Source: Empedobacter falsenii (GTDB lineage: Bacteria; Bacteroidota; Bacteroidia; Flavobacteriales; Weeksellaceae). Taken from it: a DNA stretch of 40,088 nt. The stretch lies in contig NZ_JAAGKM010000025.1 of NCBI RefSeq assembly GCF_019308355.1, forward strand, positions 1 to 40,088. Direction: 5' to 3'. Below the pieces are notes generated by a model. It had not been told where the DNA came from, did not search any database, and saw only the letters and a list, made by a program, of their open reading frames with translations. Each line of letters opens with the position of its first letter. Position 1 is the stretch's first letter. This document shows positions 16,619-24,421 of the stretch, in pieces. The position numbers and the translations under genes are program-made.

Positions 16619-16864
16619 ATGACAACAAAAAAATACAAAACAGAAACTCTTTTAAAGAGGTTGGAAAAATATGACGAAAAATACTATGAAGCAATCTGTA
16701 AACCGTCAAATATTGGTTTTGGCTATGGAATGCGGGCTTATCACGCATTAAAGGTTCAAAATCCACCAGAATGGAAAATCCGGGATAAAGCGGTATTGAT
16801 CGCTGATGAACTCACAAAGCGAGGGGTAACATTCAGAACCAGTTATCTAAAGTTATCAAATTAA
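16619..16864 (+). CDS. Small hypothetical island protein (81 aa)
   Basis: This basic, helical 81-residue protein begins MTTKKYKTETLLKRLEKYDE and ends RGVTFRTSYLKLSN. I recognise no domain. It is the last gene before the gap that leads to leader copy C. Unlike the operons ending at 13951 and 18567, it is not followed by the shared 3' hairpin. Confidence 0.55.
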   Translation: MTTKKYKTETLLKRLEKYDEKYYEAICKPSNIGFGYGMRAYHALKVQNPPEWKIRDKAVLIADELTKRGVTFRTSYLKLSN

Positions 16865-17153
16865 TTACTATTAAATACCTACAAACAATATATATAATCT
16901 GATGAAATCAACACATTTAATTTTTAGCATAAGAATTAAACCTACATCAGTACAAAAACTTCCCGAGCCTTCTATAAATCATTTCTCCTGTCAGGTTCTT
17001 AAATCCCGATAGTGAATTCCTGAATTTATTGATTTTTCTCTCTTGAATATTTCTTTATTAAGTTTTGAGCAGGTAAGATACCACCGTATTTTTTGATTTT
17101 TCCATTTCTTATTCCCTTAAAAGCATTACGCCGTAGCTATTTCAGCTGACCTG
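16865..17153. other. Intergenic stretch before leader copy C
   Basis: No supported gene was found. On the minus strand, a short frame ending at 17026-17028 reads GKIKKYGGILPAQNLIKKYS. It has no start codon and an in-frame stop upstream, and it may be the tail of a lost gene. No shared 3' hairpin of the kind seen at 13963 and 18659 occurs here. The plus strand has dense stops. Confidence 0.4.
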
Positions 17154-17412
17154 TAGTTCGTTTTCAGTTTGCAAAAGTATAAATCCCATTTCTGCTCAAA
17201 AAAATCTTTTTGGGTTTCTCAAAAAATTCTTTTCACAAGCTCCAACAATTTTCCCAGACACTCCTGAATCCTGCGGACAAAAAGATTTCGCAGCCTTCAC
17301 TCCAATTCTTCCATTTCGGTTTTGGCTGAAACGGAATTTCTATCGTCAGAAAGCAATGAAAAACGACACACCGGTCAGATAAAAAGCAAAGCGCTCATTG
17401 ACATTTCCGAAA
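17154..17412 (+). repeat. Leader repeat copy C
   Basis: Copy C carries the arms AAATCTTTTTG (17202-17212) and CAAAAAGATTT (17278-17288), again 65 bases apart. It also has the hairpin TTCCATTTC (17309-17317) with GAAACGGAA (17328-17336) and a slightly diverged boxA-like GCTCATTGACAT (17393-17404). The minus-strand motif TACTTTTG (17179-17172) keeps the 17-base spacing to TTG seen in copies A and B. The motif CGGTGTCCCTCG follows the boxA near 17440, as a similar one does after copy A. It leads the operon starting at 17490. Confidence 0.75.
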
Positions 17413-17489
17413 ACAATTCAAAAAAACAAAAACAAGCGAACGGTGTCCCTCGTAGAAAACAATTATTAACAATTTAAAAATTTTAGATT

Positions 17490-17849
17490 ATGAAAAATCC
17501 AAGTATTTCAGCAAATGAATTTTACAACGAGTTTATGGGAACCGAATCCTACTATTCCTATATGTTCGGAATAGTTCTGACAGATGGTGTGAAAACCATT
17601 GCAGACGAAGAAAAATGCTATTGGTTTCTGGATGCCATTGCATCTTATCAGTTTGAAGAAAAATTTAAAAAACAGGAATTCCAGATTTGGAAAATTGAAA
17701 GAATCGGAGGAACTAAGTTCAAACTATCCGCAACAGACGGAAATAATAAAGTCTTAGCTACCCAAGAAATTACATATTCCGATTTCTTTTTTCAGGAATT
17801 TACCATTTGGAAAGAAGATAAGGTGTTATTACTTCCAAGCGAACATTAA
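17490..17849 (+). CDS. DUF6876 family protein
   Basis: This 119-residue protein resembles the DUF6876 family carried by Bacteroidota mobile elements. Its pattern is FMGTESYYSYMFGIVLTDGVKTIADEEKCYWFLDAIASYQ, with conserved TDGV, C-YW and D-I-S, followed by a strand-rich second half ending FTIWKEDKVLLLPSEH. The function is unknown. It is the first gene behind leader copy C. Confidence 0.75.
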   Translation: MKNPSISANEFYNEFMGTESYYSYMFGIVLTDGVKTIADEEKCYWFLDAIASYQFEEKFKKQEFQIWKIERIGGTKFKLSATDGNNKVLATQEITYSDFFFQEFTIWKEDKVLLLPSEH

Positions 17850-17915
17850 TACCTACAAAACCTCACGATGTACAGGCTAATCGTGTTTTATTAATAACTC
17901 TTAAATAACAATGAT

Positions 17916-18140
17916 ATGAATAAGAAAGAACTTGCTGCATATAACGCAAGAAAATTAGAAAATATGAATAAAGCAAAACAGCTAATAAAGCATCCTTTCA
18001 TAGAAAAAGAAGGGTTTGTTATTCAGGTAGAATGTACCGAAAAAGAACATTCTGCTTACTGTGCAAAATTAGGATTTAGCGGGATGTACTCCGATAAATC
18101 CGGAAAAGGATCCTTACTGAACTTTTATCAATACAAATAA
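17916..18140 (+). CDS. Small hypothetical island protein (74 aa)
   Basis: This 74-residue basic protein begins MNKKELAAYNARKLENMNKA and continues into a strand-rich part (GFVIQVECTEKEHSAYCAKLGFSG). I recognise no domain. It is followed only 4 bases later by the next gene, which supports cotranscription in the leader-C operon. Confidence 0.55.
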   Translation: MNKKELAAYNARKLENMNKAKQLIKHPFIEKEGFVIQVECTEKEHSAYCAKLGFSGMYSDKSGKGSLLNFYQYK

Positions 18141-18144
18141 GATT

Positions 18145-18567
18145 ATGGGAACTTACTCAATTATTTATCTTAGAAAGCCTGAAATGGCAAAAGAAGTCAA
18201 TGAGCTTCTGAAAGAAAAATACAATCTTGAATACGAGAAATATAACGGAATTGAATACGGTATTTTCTTTTCTCTGGAAATGTTTGATGAAGATTTAAGA
18301 TTTATGAATGAAGACGAAGAAGGAAAAACCAATCTTCCTCATTATGAACGTCCGATTTCTAAAGAAACCTATTATTCATTATTGTTTGGAGCAGGAAATT
18401 GCTTTGGTGATATTGGAACATTTTGTGTCAAAATTTCCTGTGTTACTGAAGAAGATATAAAAACAATCAAAACTTTACAGGAATTTTCCAAAACTCCTGA
18501 ATTTAAAAAGTATGTCAATTTTAGAAAATCTAAAAATCTTCGGAGATTGCTGAATACTGAATTATAA
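18145..18567 (+). CDS. Hypothetical island protein (140 aa)
   Basis: This 140-residue acidic protein begins MGTYSIIYLRKPEMAKEVNELL, with a possible alternating strand-helix start. The centre is acidic (FDEDLRFMNEDEEGK). It is followed by LLFGAGNCFGDIGTFCVKISCVTEEDIKTI. No domain was recognised. It is the last gene of the leader-C operon and ends 11 bases before an intrinsic terminator. Confidence 0.6.
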   Translation: MGTYSIIYLRKPEMAKEVNELLKEKYNLEYEKYNGIEYGIFFSLEMFDEDLRFMNEDEEGKTNLPHYERPISKETYYSLLFGAGNCFGDIGTFCVKISCVTEEDIKTIKTLQEFSKTPEFKKYVNFRKSKNLRRLLNTEL

Positions 18568-18578
18568 CTTAGGTTAAG

Positions 18579-18612
18579 AAGCAATAGTAAATTATTTCCC
18601 ATTGCTTTTTTA
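18579..18612 (+). terminator. Intrinsic terminator after the leader-C operon
   Basis: AAGCAAT (18579-18585) pairs with ATTGCTT (18601-18607) and runs into a T-rich tract. This is the shape of a rho-independent terminator for the plus-strand operon ending at 18567. Confidence 0.6.
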
Positions 18613-18650
18613 TTTTTTTACAAAATCTTTCTGAAGAAGTTTTCTATCTA

Positions 18651-18780
18651 TCGGGTGGCAAAAATGCAATTCCTCCCTTTGGTCGGAAACACATTTTTGT
18701 CTGAAATTGGAGCAATCCCATTTCTAAAACATTCCCGTACTTTTTCCTTGATATGTTTTTGAAAAGAGGTTGTGAGCTGA
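18651..18780 (+). repeat. 3' operon-end repeat, copy 2
   Basis: This is a diverged copy of the element at 13942-14093. The stem pairs CAAAAATG (18659-18666) with CATTTTTG (18692-18699), with an inner TTCC/GGAA pairing and the nearly identical loop tccctttggtc. The trailing segment (TTTTTGAAAAGAGGTTGTGAGCT near 18760) also matches. It lies just beyond the terminator of the leader-C operon, so it marks the operon end rather than causing the main termination. Confidence 0.6.
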
Positions 18781-18816
18781 TTTTATTGAAATTTGAATAC
18801 CGATGAAACAGATAAT

Positions 18817-19293
18817 TTATTTAATCGAATTATCTTTTAGCATCATTATGGCATTCCTCAACTCCATTGGATATTCAATGAAATACGTATGCGTTACACC
18901 TCCGGTAGTTACAACCAGCGTTCCGAAATTCAAAGCCTTTCCTAAAAAACTTTGGTGCTGGTACATTCCTTCGAGCTTGTTTAATGAGAGGTCGAAAAGT
19001 GTTTTGCCTAATATTCCTGTAGAAAATGTGAGATGGGTATCGGTAACATAAATTTTTGTGCTTCTGTTCTTCAGTAAACGGAGTAAGCCTCTGATGAAAA
19101 GATAAATAAGAAAAAGAGAAATAATACCAACTAAACCAAGCATATATTTATAACCTAACAATAAAAAAGAGATAACTCCTACAGAACCAATTATGATAAA
19201 GAAAACTGGAATTACATAGGAAATCCAATGGATTTTGGCTTCATAATTAATAGTTGGATTAAATCCCTCAGATTCAGCAAGTAAGTTTTTCAT
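18817..19293 (-). CDS. Membrane-anchored bacterial PH-domain protein
   Basis: This 158-residue protein has two membrane helices (ISYVIPVFFIIIGSVGVISFLLL and a second ending LIYLFIRGLL, about residues 25-75). A PH-like beta domain (bPH2/YdbT type) follows: STKIYVTDTHLTFSTGILGKTLFDLSLNKLEGMYQHQS and LNFGTLVVTTGG. The pattern 'T-D-x-x-x-x-x-x-G-x-x-x-x' followed by 'L-x-K-x-E-x-x-x-x-x-Q' is typical. The function is unknown. It converges on the leader-C operon. Confidence 0.8.
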   Translation of the reverse strand: MKNLLAESEGFNPTINYEAKIHWISYVIPVFFIIIGSVGVISFLLLGYKYMLGLVGIISLFLIYLFIRGLLRLLKNRSTKIYVTDTHLTFSTGILGKTLFDLSLNKLEGMYQHQSFLGKALNFGTLVVTTGGVTHTYFIEYPMELRNAIMMLKDNSIK

Positions 19294-19434
19294 AAATTGT
19301 GTGTAAATTTTCGTCTAATTTAGTGAAAAAAGAAAACAGTAAAAAGCCAAAATGAGAAAATTAATGTGTCCCAATCCATAAAATTTTAGATGTCGGAAGA
19401 GGAATTCTGCATCGTTCCGGTAAACCTTGTCTTC

Positions 19435-20184
19435 TTATTTCTTACTTTCATCAAAAGTTGATTTCGGACGTTTGATGCTTTGTAAGGCGATTTTGTTCTG
19501 AGGAGCAGAATTTTGGGATTCCAATTCTGTTTGAAGAAAAGGCATTGTGTTTTTTATGGAAGACTTCCAGTTCGTTATCGGCTTGTTATAGCCATTTTTC
19601 CATTCGTTTCCGAGCCAACTCTCATATTTTTCTTTAATAAGATGGTCTAATTCGGGAACATAGCTTTCCAATGTTTTCGCATATTCTGTAAATTCGTCCA
19701 AAGAAGGAATAGTACCGGAACCCGGAATAGGTATTGCAACAGGAATTTCCGGAGGAGCATCGGGAGACAAATTTTGATTCTGTGGAGTTTCTCTTTTCTG
19801 TGGCAATTTTTCGGTAGTTTCCTTTTTTTTCGGAATTGGCTTTTGACTCCTTTTAGTCGTCGAACCTCCTTTGTCAGTTTCAGGCTTTTCAAAAGCGGAT
19901 AACGTCGGTGCATATTCCCGAAGAATTTTATAATGTCCCGGAAGCCCGTTTTTAGATTGATATTGAATCATTCCCAGATTGCTAAGTTTTTGGCGTAAAG
20001 TAATAATGGTGGGTCTTGTGATTTTCAGCCGCTCGCAAATTTCGGTATCCGAAAGCTTGAAATCATTTTCCTCATTTTTTTTCCATATTTCCAACAAAAA
20101 AAGGTAGATGGAAGCTGCGACAGCTCCCAACGGTTCTTTTTCGTTATGTTGCCAAAACTGCCTGATTAATCCCGAATAATTCAT
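19435..20184 (-). CDS. DnaD/primosome-like HTH replication protein
   Basis: This 249-residue protein has an N-terminal winged helix (IYLFLLEIWKKNEENDFKLSDTEICERLKITRPTIITLRQKLSNLGMI), a proline- and lysine-rich linker (about residues 95-155), and a C-terminal region ending GYNKPITNWKSSIKNTMPFL. That ending resembles DnaD-like replisome organisers ('K-x-I-x-N-W-K-x-x-I-x-N-x-x-P'). Its ATG overlaps the stop of the DUF3853 gene in an ATGA. It probably helps load the element's primase-helicase or recognises its origin. Confidence 0.65.
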   Translation of the reverse strand: MNYSGLIRQFWQHNEKEPLGAVAASIYLFLLEIWKKNEENDFKLSDTEICERLKITRPTIITLRQKLSNLGMIQYQSKNGLPGHYKILREYAPTLSAFEKPETDKGGSTTKRSQKPIPKKKETTEKLPQKRETPQNQNLSPDAPPEIPVAIPIPGSGTIPSLDEFTEYAKTLESYVPELDHLIKEKYESWLGNEWKNGYNKPITNWKSSIKNTMPFLQTELESQNSAPQNKIALQSIKRPKSTFDESKK

Positions 20185-20435
20185 TTTTTATGCAGAGCCA
20201 TAAGTTGCATTGCTTTCTCTTTATCTATGATAATAAGATTTCCGTTCTGAATGATGGCATCATCCAGAATTCCGCTGGACTTTAGTTCCGCTGCTTTCGA
20301 GCGGGAACAGCCCAGCATTCTGGCTAACCCTTTAAGCCCATATTCATACTTTTTTTCAGAAACAGCGGTTCTTTGTAATTTCAGAAATTCCTCAACAGTC
20401 AACTCAAGCAGTGGTTTTTTCGGATCGATATTCAT
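20181..20435 (-). CDS. DUF3853 family protein
   Basis: This 84-residue protein matches DUF3853 of Bacteroidota elements. It has an N-terminal segment PLLELTVEEFLKLQ, an HTH-like core YGLKGLARMLGCSRSKAAELKSSG and a C-terminal strand IIQNGNLIIIDKEKAMQLM. It is probably a small DNA-binding protein. It lies between the primase-helicase (48 bases upstream) and the DnaD-like gene (4-base overlap) in one minus-strand operon. Confidence 0.8.
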   Translation of the reverse strand: MNIDPKKPLLELTVEEFLKLQRTAVSEKKYEYGLKGLARMLGCSRSKAAELKSSGILDDAIIQNGNLIIIDKEKAMQLMALHKK

Positions 20436-20483
20436 AGTATTTTTTGTTTTTATAAAAAGTATTCAGGCAATTTCTTTGAACTC

Positions 20484-22520
20484 TTATTTTTTGAACTCAT
20501 AATTATTTTCAGAATCTTTGACAATCAATCCTTTCTCACGCATAAATTTAATATAGCTCTTTGCCGTTCGGTCTTTGACCGCCATCATATTTTGGAGCTT
20601 CTCACATAATCCGGCATAGGTATAATGCTTTTGCTGTGAAAATAGAGTCCGGGCAATATTTGCAAGTTCGATCTCTTTTCGTTTCTCTTTTTCTTCTTTG
20701 GTCTTCTCTCCGATAAAAACGTGCATTCCTTTTTCTTTATCCCACGAAAACTGTATAAGTGGAACATCCAAAGGACTTCCGTCCCTTACTTTCAGTGCCT
20801 TTACAACAGAGATTTGAGGATCATCATCTTTTTCAATGGATAAAATGGCAGCTGCTTTTCTTTGAAGCTCGCTTCCGAGATGTCCCCGAAGCTTTAATCC
20901 GTTGGGTGTGAAATGAAGTACTCCGATTATACAGGTTTTATAAATTCCAGCCATACGGTAGAGCTCATCAATTAAGGCAATGCTTTCTCCTTCATCATTC
21001 GCACAGCGTATCAAATCAGCTATTCCGTCTATTACCACCATATGAATTCCTGAAAATTGGTAATAAAATTTATCCATACTCTGCAATATTGCCTGCAACC
21101 GTTCTTTTCTTGACATACCGGCTAAACAGTAAGCTTTGAAATATCCTGGCATATTTTCTCTTCCGGAACGTTTCAGGATGCCTGAAATATTTTTGTACAG
21201 CTGGGTTTCGGACTGTTCGGTATCGTAAAGCAAGACGGCTTTTCCTTCAGTATTGGGAAGGATATTACTTCCTAAAGTATCTATATAGTCATCCTGACGT
21301 AATGTTCCGGCAATCAGGCTTCCTACATAATTACTTTTTCCTGTGCCTTCACCTCCCGTAAGTCCCATTAAATTCCCTTGTGTTCCCAATGGAACATCAT
21401 TAATGGAAATCAGCGTTTGCGATTGTAAGGGAGGCTGTGTAAAGTCGATTTCGCAAGGTTTCAGTATCGCCATAGTTTCATTATATAATTGGTCTAAAAA
21501 TTCAAGGAATAATTGATTAAAGTCATTTTTGGTATTTCCCATTCTGAAATAATCGGAAATATCCTTTTCCTGTTTAGCTCCCGAAAGAGGAAGTCTCAAA
21601 CGGTTTACTCCGAAACCGGATAGTTGTTTCTGATGCTTGATTGAAGCCTCCAATCCTGTTTTATCCACATCATATAAAATCAGAATGTGTTTGAAACGGT
21701 AGGAAAGCTTTTTAATCAGGCTTTCAGGTATTGAGCTTGTTTCACTGTTGAAGCAAATCGCATAAAATCCTTTGGAAGCCAATGACAATACATCCTTTTC
21801 TCCTCCGGTAATAAACAGGGTGTTTCCTTTGGCGGGCAATTGTTCCAATCCAAAACAATACGATTCAGGCAGATTTCCACCGTACAGGAAACGGATTTGG
21901 GAAAATGGACGGTAAATTTTCACATATTTTTTACCGAAATACCCAAATATAGGTTCTTCTGTCGAAGATTGTATGGTAAAAGGTTTTGAATCTTTATTTT
22001 CACTCGTGAACTCTTCTAATGAAACCACTTTGTATAATTTCAGGATTTCACGGGTAATGCTATATTGTTTCCAAAACTCAATTTCTTTCAGTGTAAAGCT
22101 ACGCTCAAATACGGAATAAGGTTTAGGATGATATGGTTGTTCCTTTATTATGTTTTCCTTTTTGCTCTCTGCTTTTGCTCTTGAAGAATATCTGTTTTGG
22201 GGCAAAATATATCCGTTTTCCAGTCCCAAATTCATTTCTTCATTGATCTGTTTCAGTATTTCTGTAAAATCTTTAGTACAGTCCAGGTTTTTAATTTTTC
22301 CTACAATTGAAAAACAATCTCCGGCATAATCAGGAGTCCCAAAATCCTTCATACGATACATACCACTTCGCCGGTCAAAGTAGATGTTGCAGGAAGCTTT
22401 GGTATCATCATAAAAAGGATTTTTAAAATTTCTGCCTACGCGCCAATCTCCCGGAAGGTAGTGTTTGAAAATATCCAGTCCGTCACGGGTGCAGCTGAGC
22501 ACTTTGTTTTTGTCTAACAT
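20484..22520 (-). CDS. TOPRIM primase fused to RepA/DnaB-like helicase
   Basis: This 678-residue protein has an N-terminal primase-like region (residues 10-100). A TOPRIM domain follows, with GGEKD (Glu241) and LYDVD (Asp284, Asp286). A RecA-fold ATPase has Walker A LTGGEGTGKSN (389-396 core) and Walker B MVVIDGIADLI (Asp498). A C-terminal wHTH segment ends the protein. The arrangement resembles primase-helicases of integrative elements, plasmids and phages. It should unwind and prime element DNA, working with the SSB encoded at 9300. Its start overlaps the upstream HTH gene by 38 bases. Confidence 0.88.
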   Translation of the reverse strand: MLDKNKVLSCTRDGLDIFKHYLPGDWRVGRNFKNPFYDDTKASCNIYFDRRSGMYRMKDFGTPDYAGDCFSIVGKIKNLDCTKDFTEILKQINEEMNLGLENGYILPQNRYSSRAKAESKKENIIKEQPYHPKPYSVFERSFTLKEIEFWKQYSITREILKLYKVVSLEEFTSENKDSKPFTIQSSTEEPIFGYFGKKYVKIYRPFSQIRFLYGGNLPESYCFGLEQLPAKGNTLFITGGEKDVLSLASKGFYAICFNSETSSIPESLIKKLSYRFKHILILYDVDKTGLEASIKHQKQLSGFGVNRLRLPLSGAKQEKDISDYFRMGNTKNDFNQLFLEFLDQLYNETMAILKPCEIDFTQPPLQSQTLISINDVPLGTQGNLMGLTGGEGTGKSNYVGSLIAGTLRQDDYIDTLGSNILPNTEGKAVLLYDTEQSETQLYKNISGILKRSGRENMPGYFKAYCLAGMSRKERLQAILQSMDKFYYQFSGIHMVVIDGIADLIRCANDEGESIALIDELYRMAGIYKTCIIGVLHFTPNGLKLRGHLGSELQRKAAAILSIEKDDDPQISVVKALKVRDGSPLDVPLIQFSWDKEKGMHVFIGEKTKEEKEKRKEIELANIARTLFSQQKHYTYAGLCEKLQNMMAVKDRTAKSYIKFMREKGLIVKDSENNYEFKK

Positions 22521-22836
22521 TCTTTTGGTGGTTTAGAATCAGGTCTTGTAAGCATTCTTCGCTCCGGCGGATCAGGTTTTCCTGTAACATCCTTTTAATT
22601 TCGCTGATCTTGTAATAATTTTTTCCCCTTATTCGGGAATAGTTGATTTTGTTTTCACTGCGTAATCTTTGCAGAGTGCGGTCACTAATCTTCAAAAAGG
22701 TGCATACCTCATAGCTATCTACCCAACTGTCCTCATCATCATTTGTGTTTTGCTGGGAAATAACATAATCGAAAATTGTGTCCACTTTTGACATCAAGTT
22801 TTTAAAAGCTTGTGATTCAATAGTGATTACTTCCAT
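22483..22836 (-). CDS. Excisionase-like helix-turn-helix protein
   Basis: This 117-residue protein has a MerR/Xis-type winged helix (about residues 37-90): DSYEVCTFLKISDRTLQRLRSENKINYSRIRGKNYYKISEIKRML. This pattern is shared with excisionase-like 'helix-turn-helix domain' proteins of Bacteroidota conjugative elements. A hydrophilic tail follows. It is the first gene of the replication operon and overlaps the primase gene. It may regulate the operon or aid excision. Confidence 0.82.
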   Translation of the reverse strand: MEVITIESQAFKNLMSKVDTIFDYVISQQNTNDDEDSWVDSYEVCTFLKISDRTLQRLRSENKINYSRIRGKNYYKISEIKRMLQENLIRRSEECLQDLILNHQKNVRQKQSAQLHP

Positions 22837-22858
22837 TAGTTTTTTTAGGTTTATACAC

Positions 22859-22890
22859 CAAAATTAGTGGTAGTAATCGTCAAATACCAA
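22859..22890 (-). promoter_or_regulatory. Promoter of the replication operon
   Basis: On the minus strand TTG (22890-22888), a 21-base spacer and TAATTTTG (22866-22859) fit the flavobacterial consensus. It lies 23 bases upstream of the excisionase-like gene's ATG. Confidence 0.6.
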
Positions 22891-23056
22891 TTGAAAGAAG
22901 GTCAATAACGGACAGGAAAAAGACAATAAAAGACAATTAATTTTATCCGAATAGTATAAGTCAAAAAAATAAATTTATGCTTGTTAACTTTTTTGACATC
23001 ATCAGCAAAAAAGAAAGAATGTTTCTGATAGAATTAAATTCAGGCTCATAAGGGCA

Positions 23057-23098
23057 GGTGCAAGGTGCAAGTATTATATAATACTTGCACCTTGCACC
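23057..23098. repeat. Perfect 42-bp palindrome with tandem heptamers
   Basis: Positions 23057-23098 read identically on both strands. Each arm contains two tandem copies of GGTGCAA (23057-23063 and 23064-23070) followed by GTATTAT, then the mirror half. A palindrome this long without mismatch is rarely accidental. It lies about 220 bases upstream of the replication operon and 27 bases before a rightward promoter. Candidates are a replication origin or transfer site, a resolution site, a bidirectional terminator or a REP-like element. Confidence 0.85.
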
Positions 23099-23124
23099 AG
23101 TCCCAAATGCTGATGAATAAAGGA

Positions 23125-23155
23125 TTGGTGTTTTGAAAAATTTTGGTTAAATTTG
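23125..23155 (+). promoter_or_regulatory. Consensus promoter reading rightward from the palindrome
   Basis: TTG (23125-23127), a 20-base spacer and TAAATTTG (23148-23155) match the flavobacterial consensus. The predicted transcription start is near 23160, where a 36-codon frame begins with ATG (23160-23270, MSGLQTKSGHTIGQNSAGKA). That frame may be a leaderless peptide, or the RNA itself may matter. A hairpin at 23406-23428 could end a transcript of about 270 bases. Confidence 0.5.
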
Positions 23156-23405
23156 CACTATGAGTGGTTTGCAGACAAAAAGTGGACACACAATAGGTCA
23201 AAATAGCGCAGGAAAAGCTCTAAATCGTACCCCTCGATTGAAAACACATCCGTTTAATGTTGAATATTAGCTGGTTATGTTTTATTTAGTAATTTTAAAT
23301 TAAAAATACATAAAAAGTAACCTAAGTAACCCAATTTCAGCAAAAAGATTTTTTTGTTTTTTGAGTTTATGAAAAAAGGGATTCAAACGAAGATAGTAAC
23401 GCAAT

Positions 23406-23428
23406 AAGGAGAAGCATTGGTTCTCCTT
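23406..23428 (+). terminator. Hairpin, possible terminator
   Basis: AAGGAGAA (23406-23413) pairs perfectly with TTCTCCTT (23421-23428) around a 7-base loop. The following sequence is only moderately T-rich. It could terminate the transcript from the promoter at 23125 or act in the minus direction. Confidence 0.35.
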
Positions 23429-23491
23429 TGCTTTGCTATTCGCTTATGTTTCCAGTTTTTTATTTTGAGGATTTTACCATTTTTATTTTGG

Positions 23492-23728
23492 TCAAATTTG
23501 GTTACTTTCCTTACTTGGTGTAATTCGGTGTTGACTTAAGAAATAAAGTGTAAGATTTAAGTATTTTACGAGTTTGGAAAGTAAGGAAAAGTAAGGGGGT
23601 TTTAGTAATGATTTTAATAGCTTTATGAGTTCCTTTAGTGGATTTTTCCAATCTTTAACCACGTGTTTTCTTGTCTTATGTAGATATTTATCTACTAAGT
23701 TTTTGAGTTTCCGTATTTGCTGATCCAT
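23492..23728 (-). CDS. Hypothetical basic protein (78 aa), doubtful
   Basis: This 78-residue, lysine- and leucine-rich frame begins MDQQIRKLKNLVDKYLHKTR inside the 3' end of the HTH gene (34-base overlap). No domain was recognised. The composition is that of an AT-rich chance frame, although an overlapping second frame after a transposase-like HTH gene can be a real orfB-type extension. I treat it as weak. Confidence 0.2.
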   Translation of the reverse strand: MDQQIRKLKNLVDKYLHKTRKHVVKDWKNPLKELIKLLKSLLKPPYFSLLSKLVKYLNLTLYFLSQHRITPSKESNQI

Positions 23729-24129
23729 TTGTATAAGGTTGTTTTGGGGATTCGGTAACGTTCTATGACCTGATTTTTGGTCATTTCTTCTGTAGAAATC
23801 TGTTCCAAAATAAAGTCAATAACTTCTTTGGTGTAAATATTTTTTCTAAATTGGGGAGCAGATGTTTTATTTTCAAATAAACCTTTTGAAGAAGAAGAAG
23901 AAGGCGGAGAATATAAAATCAAATGTTGACTGTATAACCTAAAAAAATCATACTCCAAAAGCTTACTCCATTTTAAAAGTAAATCGGTAGATAGATGCTC
24001 TTCTTTATACATTTCTTTGATTTCTGCTTCTGTTGCTTTCATAAAATTACAGATGCGGGATATTTCTATCCCGCTTTCTGTAACAAGTTGATTGATTAAA
24101 GAGCCTATATGGATTTCTTTGAAATTCAC
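23695..24129 (-). CDS. Transposase-like helix-turn-helix protein
   Basis: This 144-residue protein starts with GTG and opens MNFKEIHIGSLINQLVTESG, matching a Chryseobacterium-type protein often annotated as transposase. The N-terminal half resembles an HTH of the XRE kind (ISRICNFMKATEAEIKEMYKEE). The C-terminal half holds an HTH_23-like segment (TKNQVIERYRIPKTTLYKWISKYG). No DDE catalytic domain and no terminal inverted repeats were found, so it is probably a regulator rather than an active transposase. Its N-terminal half contains a serine run between the two HTH parts. Confidence 0.7.
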   Translation of the reverse strand: MNFKEIHIGSLINQLVTESGIEISRICNFMKATEAEIKEMYKEEHLSTDLLLKWSKLLEYDFFRLYSQHLILYSPPSSSSSKGLFENKTSAPQFRKNIYTKEVIDFILEQISTEEMTKNQVIERYRIPKTTLYKWISKYGNSKT

Positions 24130-24421
24130 TTTTTAATAATTTTTATCATCATCTTGTTATTCTCTAATATTAATTTATACTAAAGTTTAATAGTTAGTGT
24201 GTCATTCGGGAATTTTAAGAGATTTAGTATTGTATTTCTTTTCACGAAACTAAGATAAGAAACTGCATAAAATTTCGTTATTCATTTTTTAAAGACATAA
24301 CAATGTTGAATCAAAAAAATTAGCGATAGTTACGGCGTGAAATAAAATTTTTCTGAATTATAAAATATAAATAAGTTAATTATTTAAATTTAAGATTATA
24401 TTATATAGTATATTAAATACA
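24130..24421. other. AT-rich non-coding stretch
   Basis: These 292 bases lie between the HTH gene and the last lectin-like gene. No frame, strong hairpin or consensus promoter was found. It probably holds the promoter of the HTH gene and the end of the lectin operon, which shows no clear terminator. Confidence 0.4.

Noticed and set aside
8869-17412. CRISPR-like interpretation of the three leader repeats
   Set aside because: The copies are about 260 bases long, kilobases apart and each upstream of genes; there is no repeat-spacer periodicity and no cas gene.
23695-24129. Insertion sequence around the transposase-like HTH gene
   Set aside because: No DDE domain, no terminal inverted repeats and no target duplication were found, so I list it only as an HTH protein.
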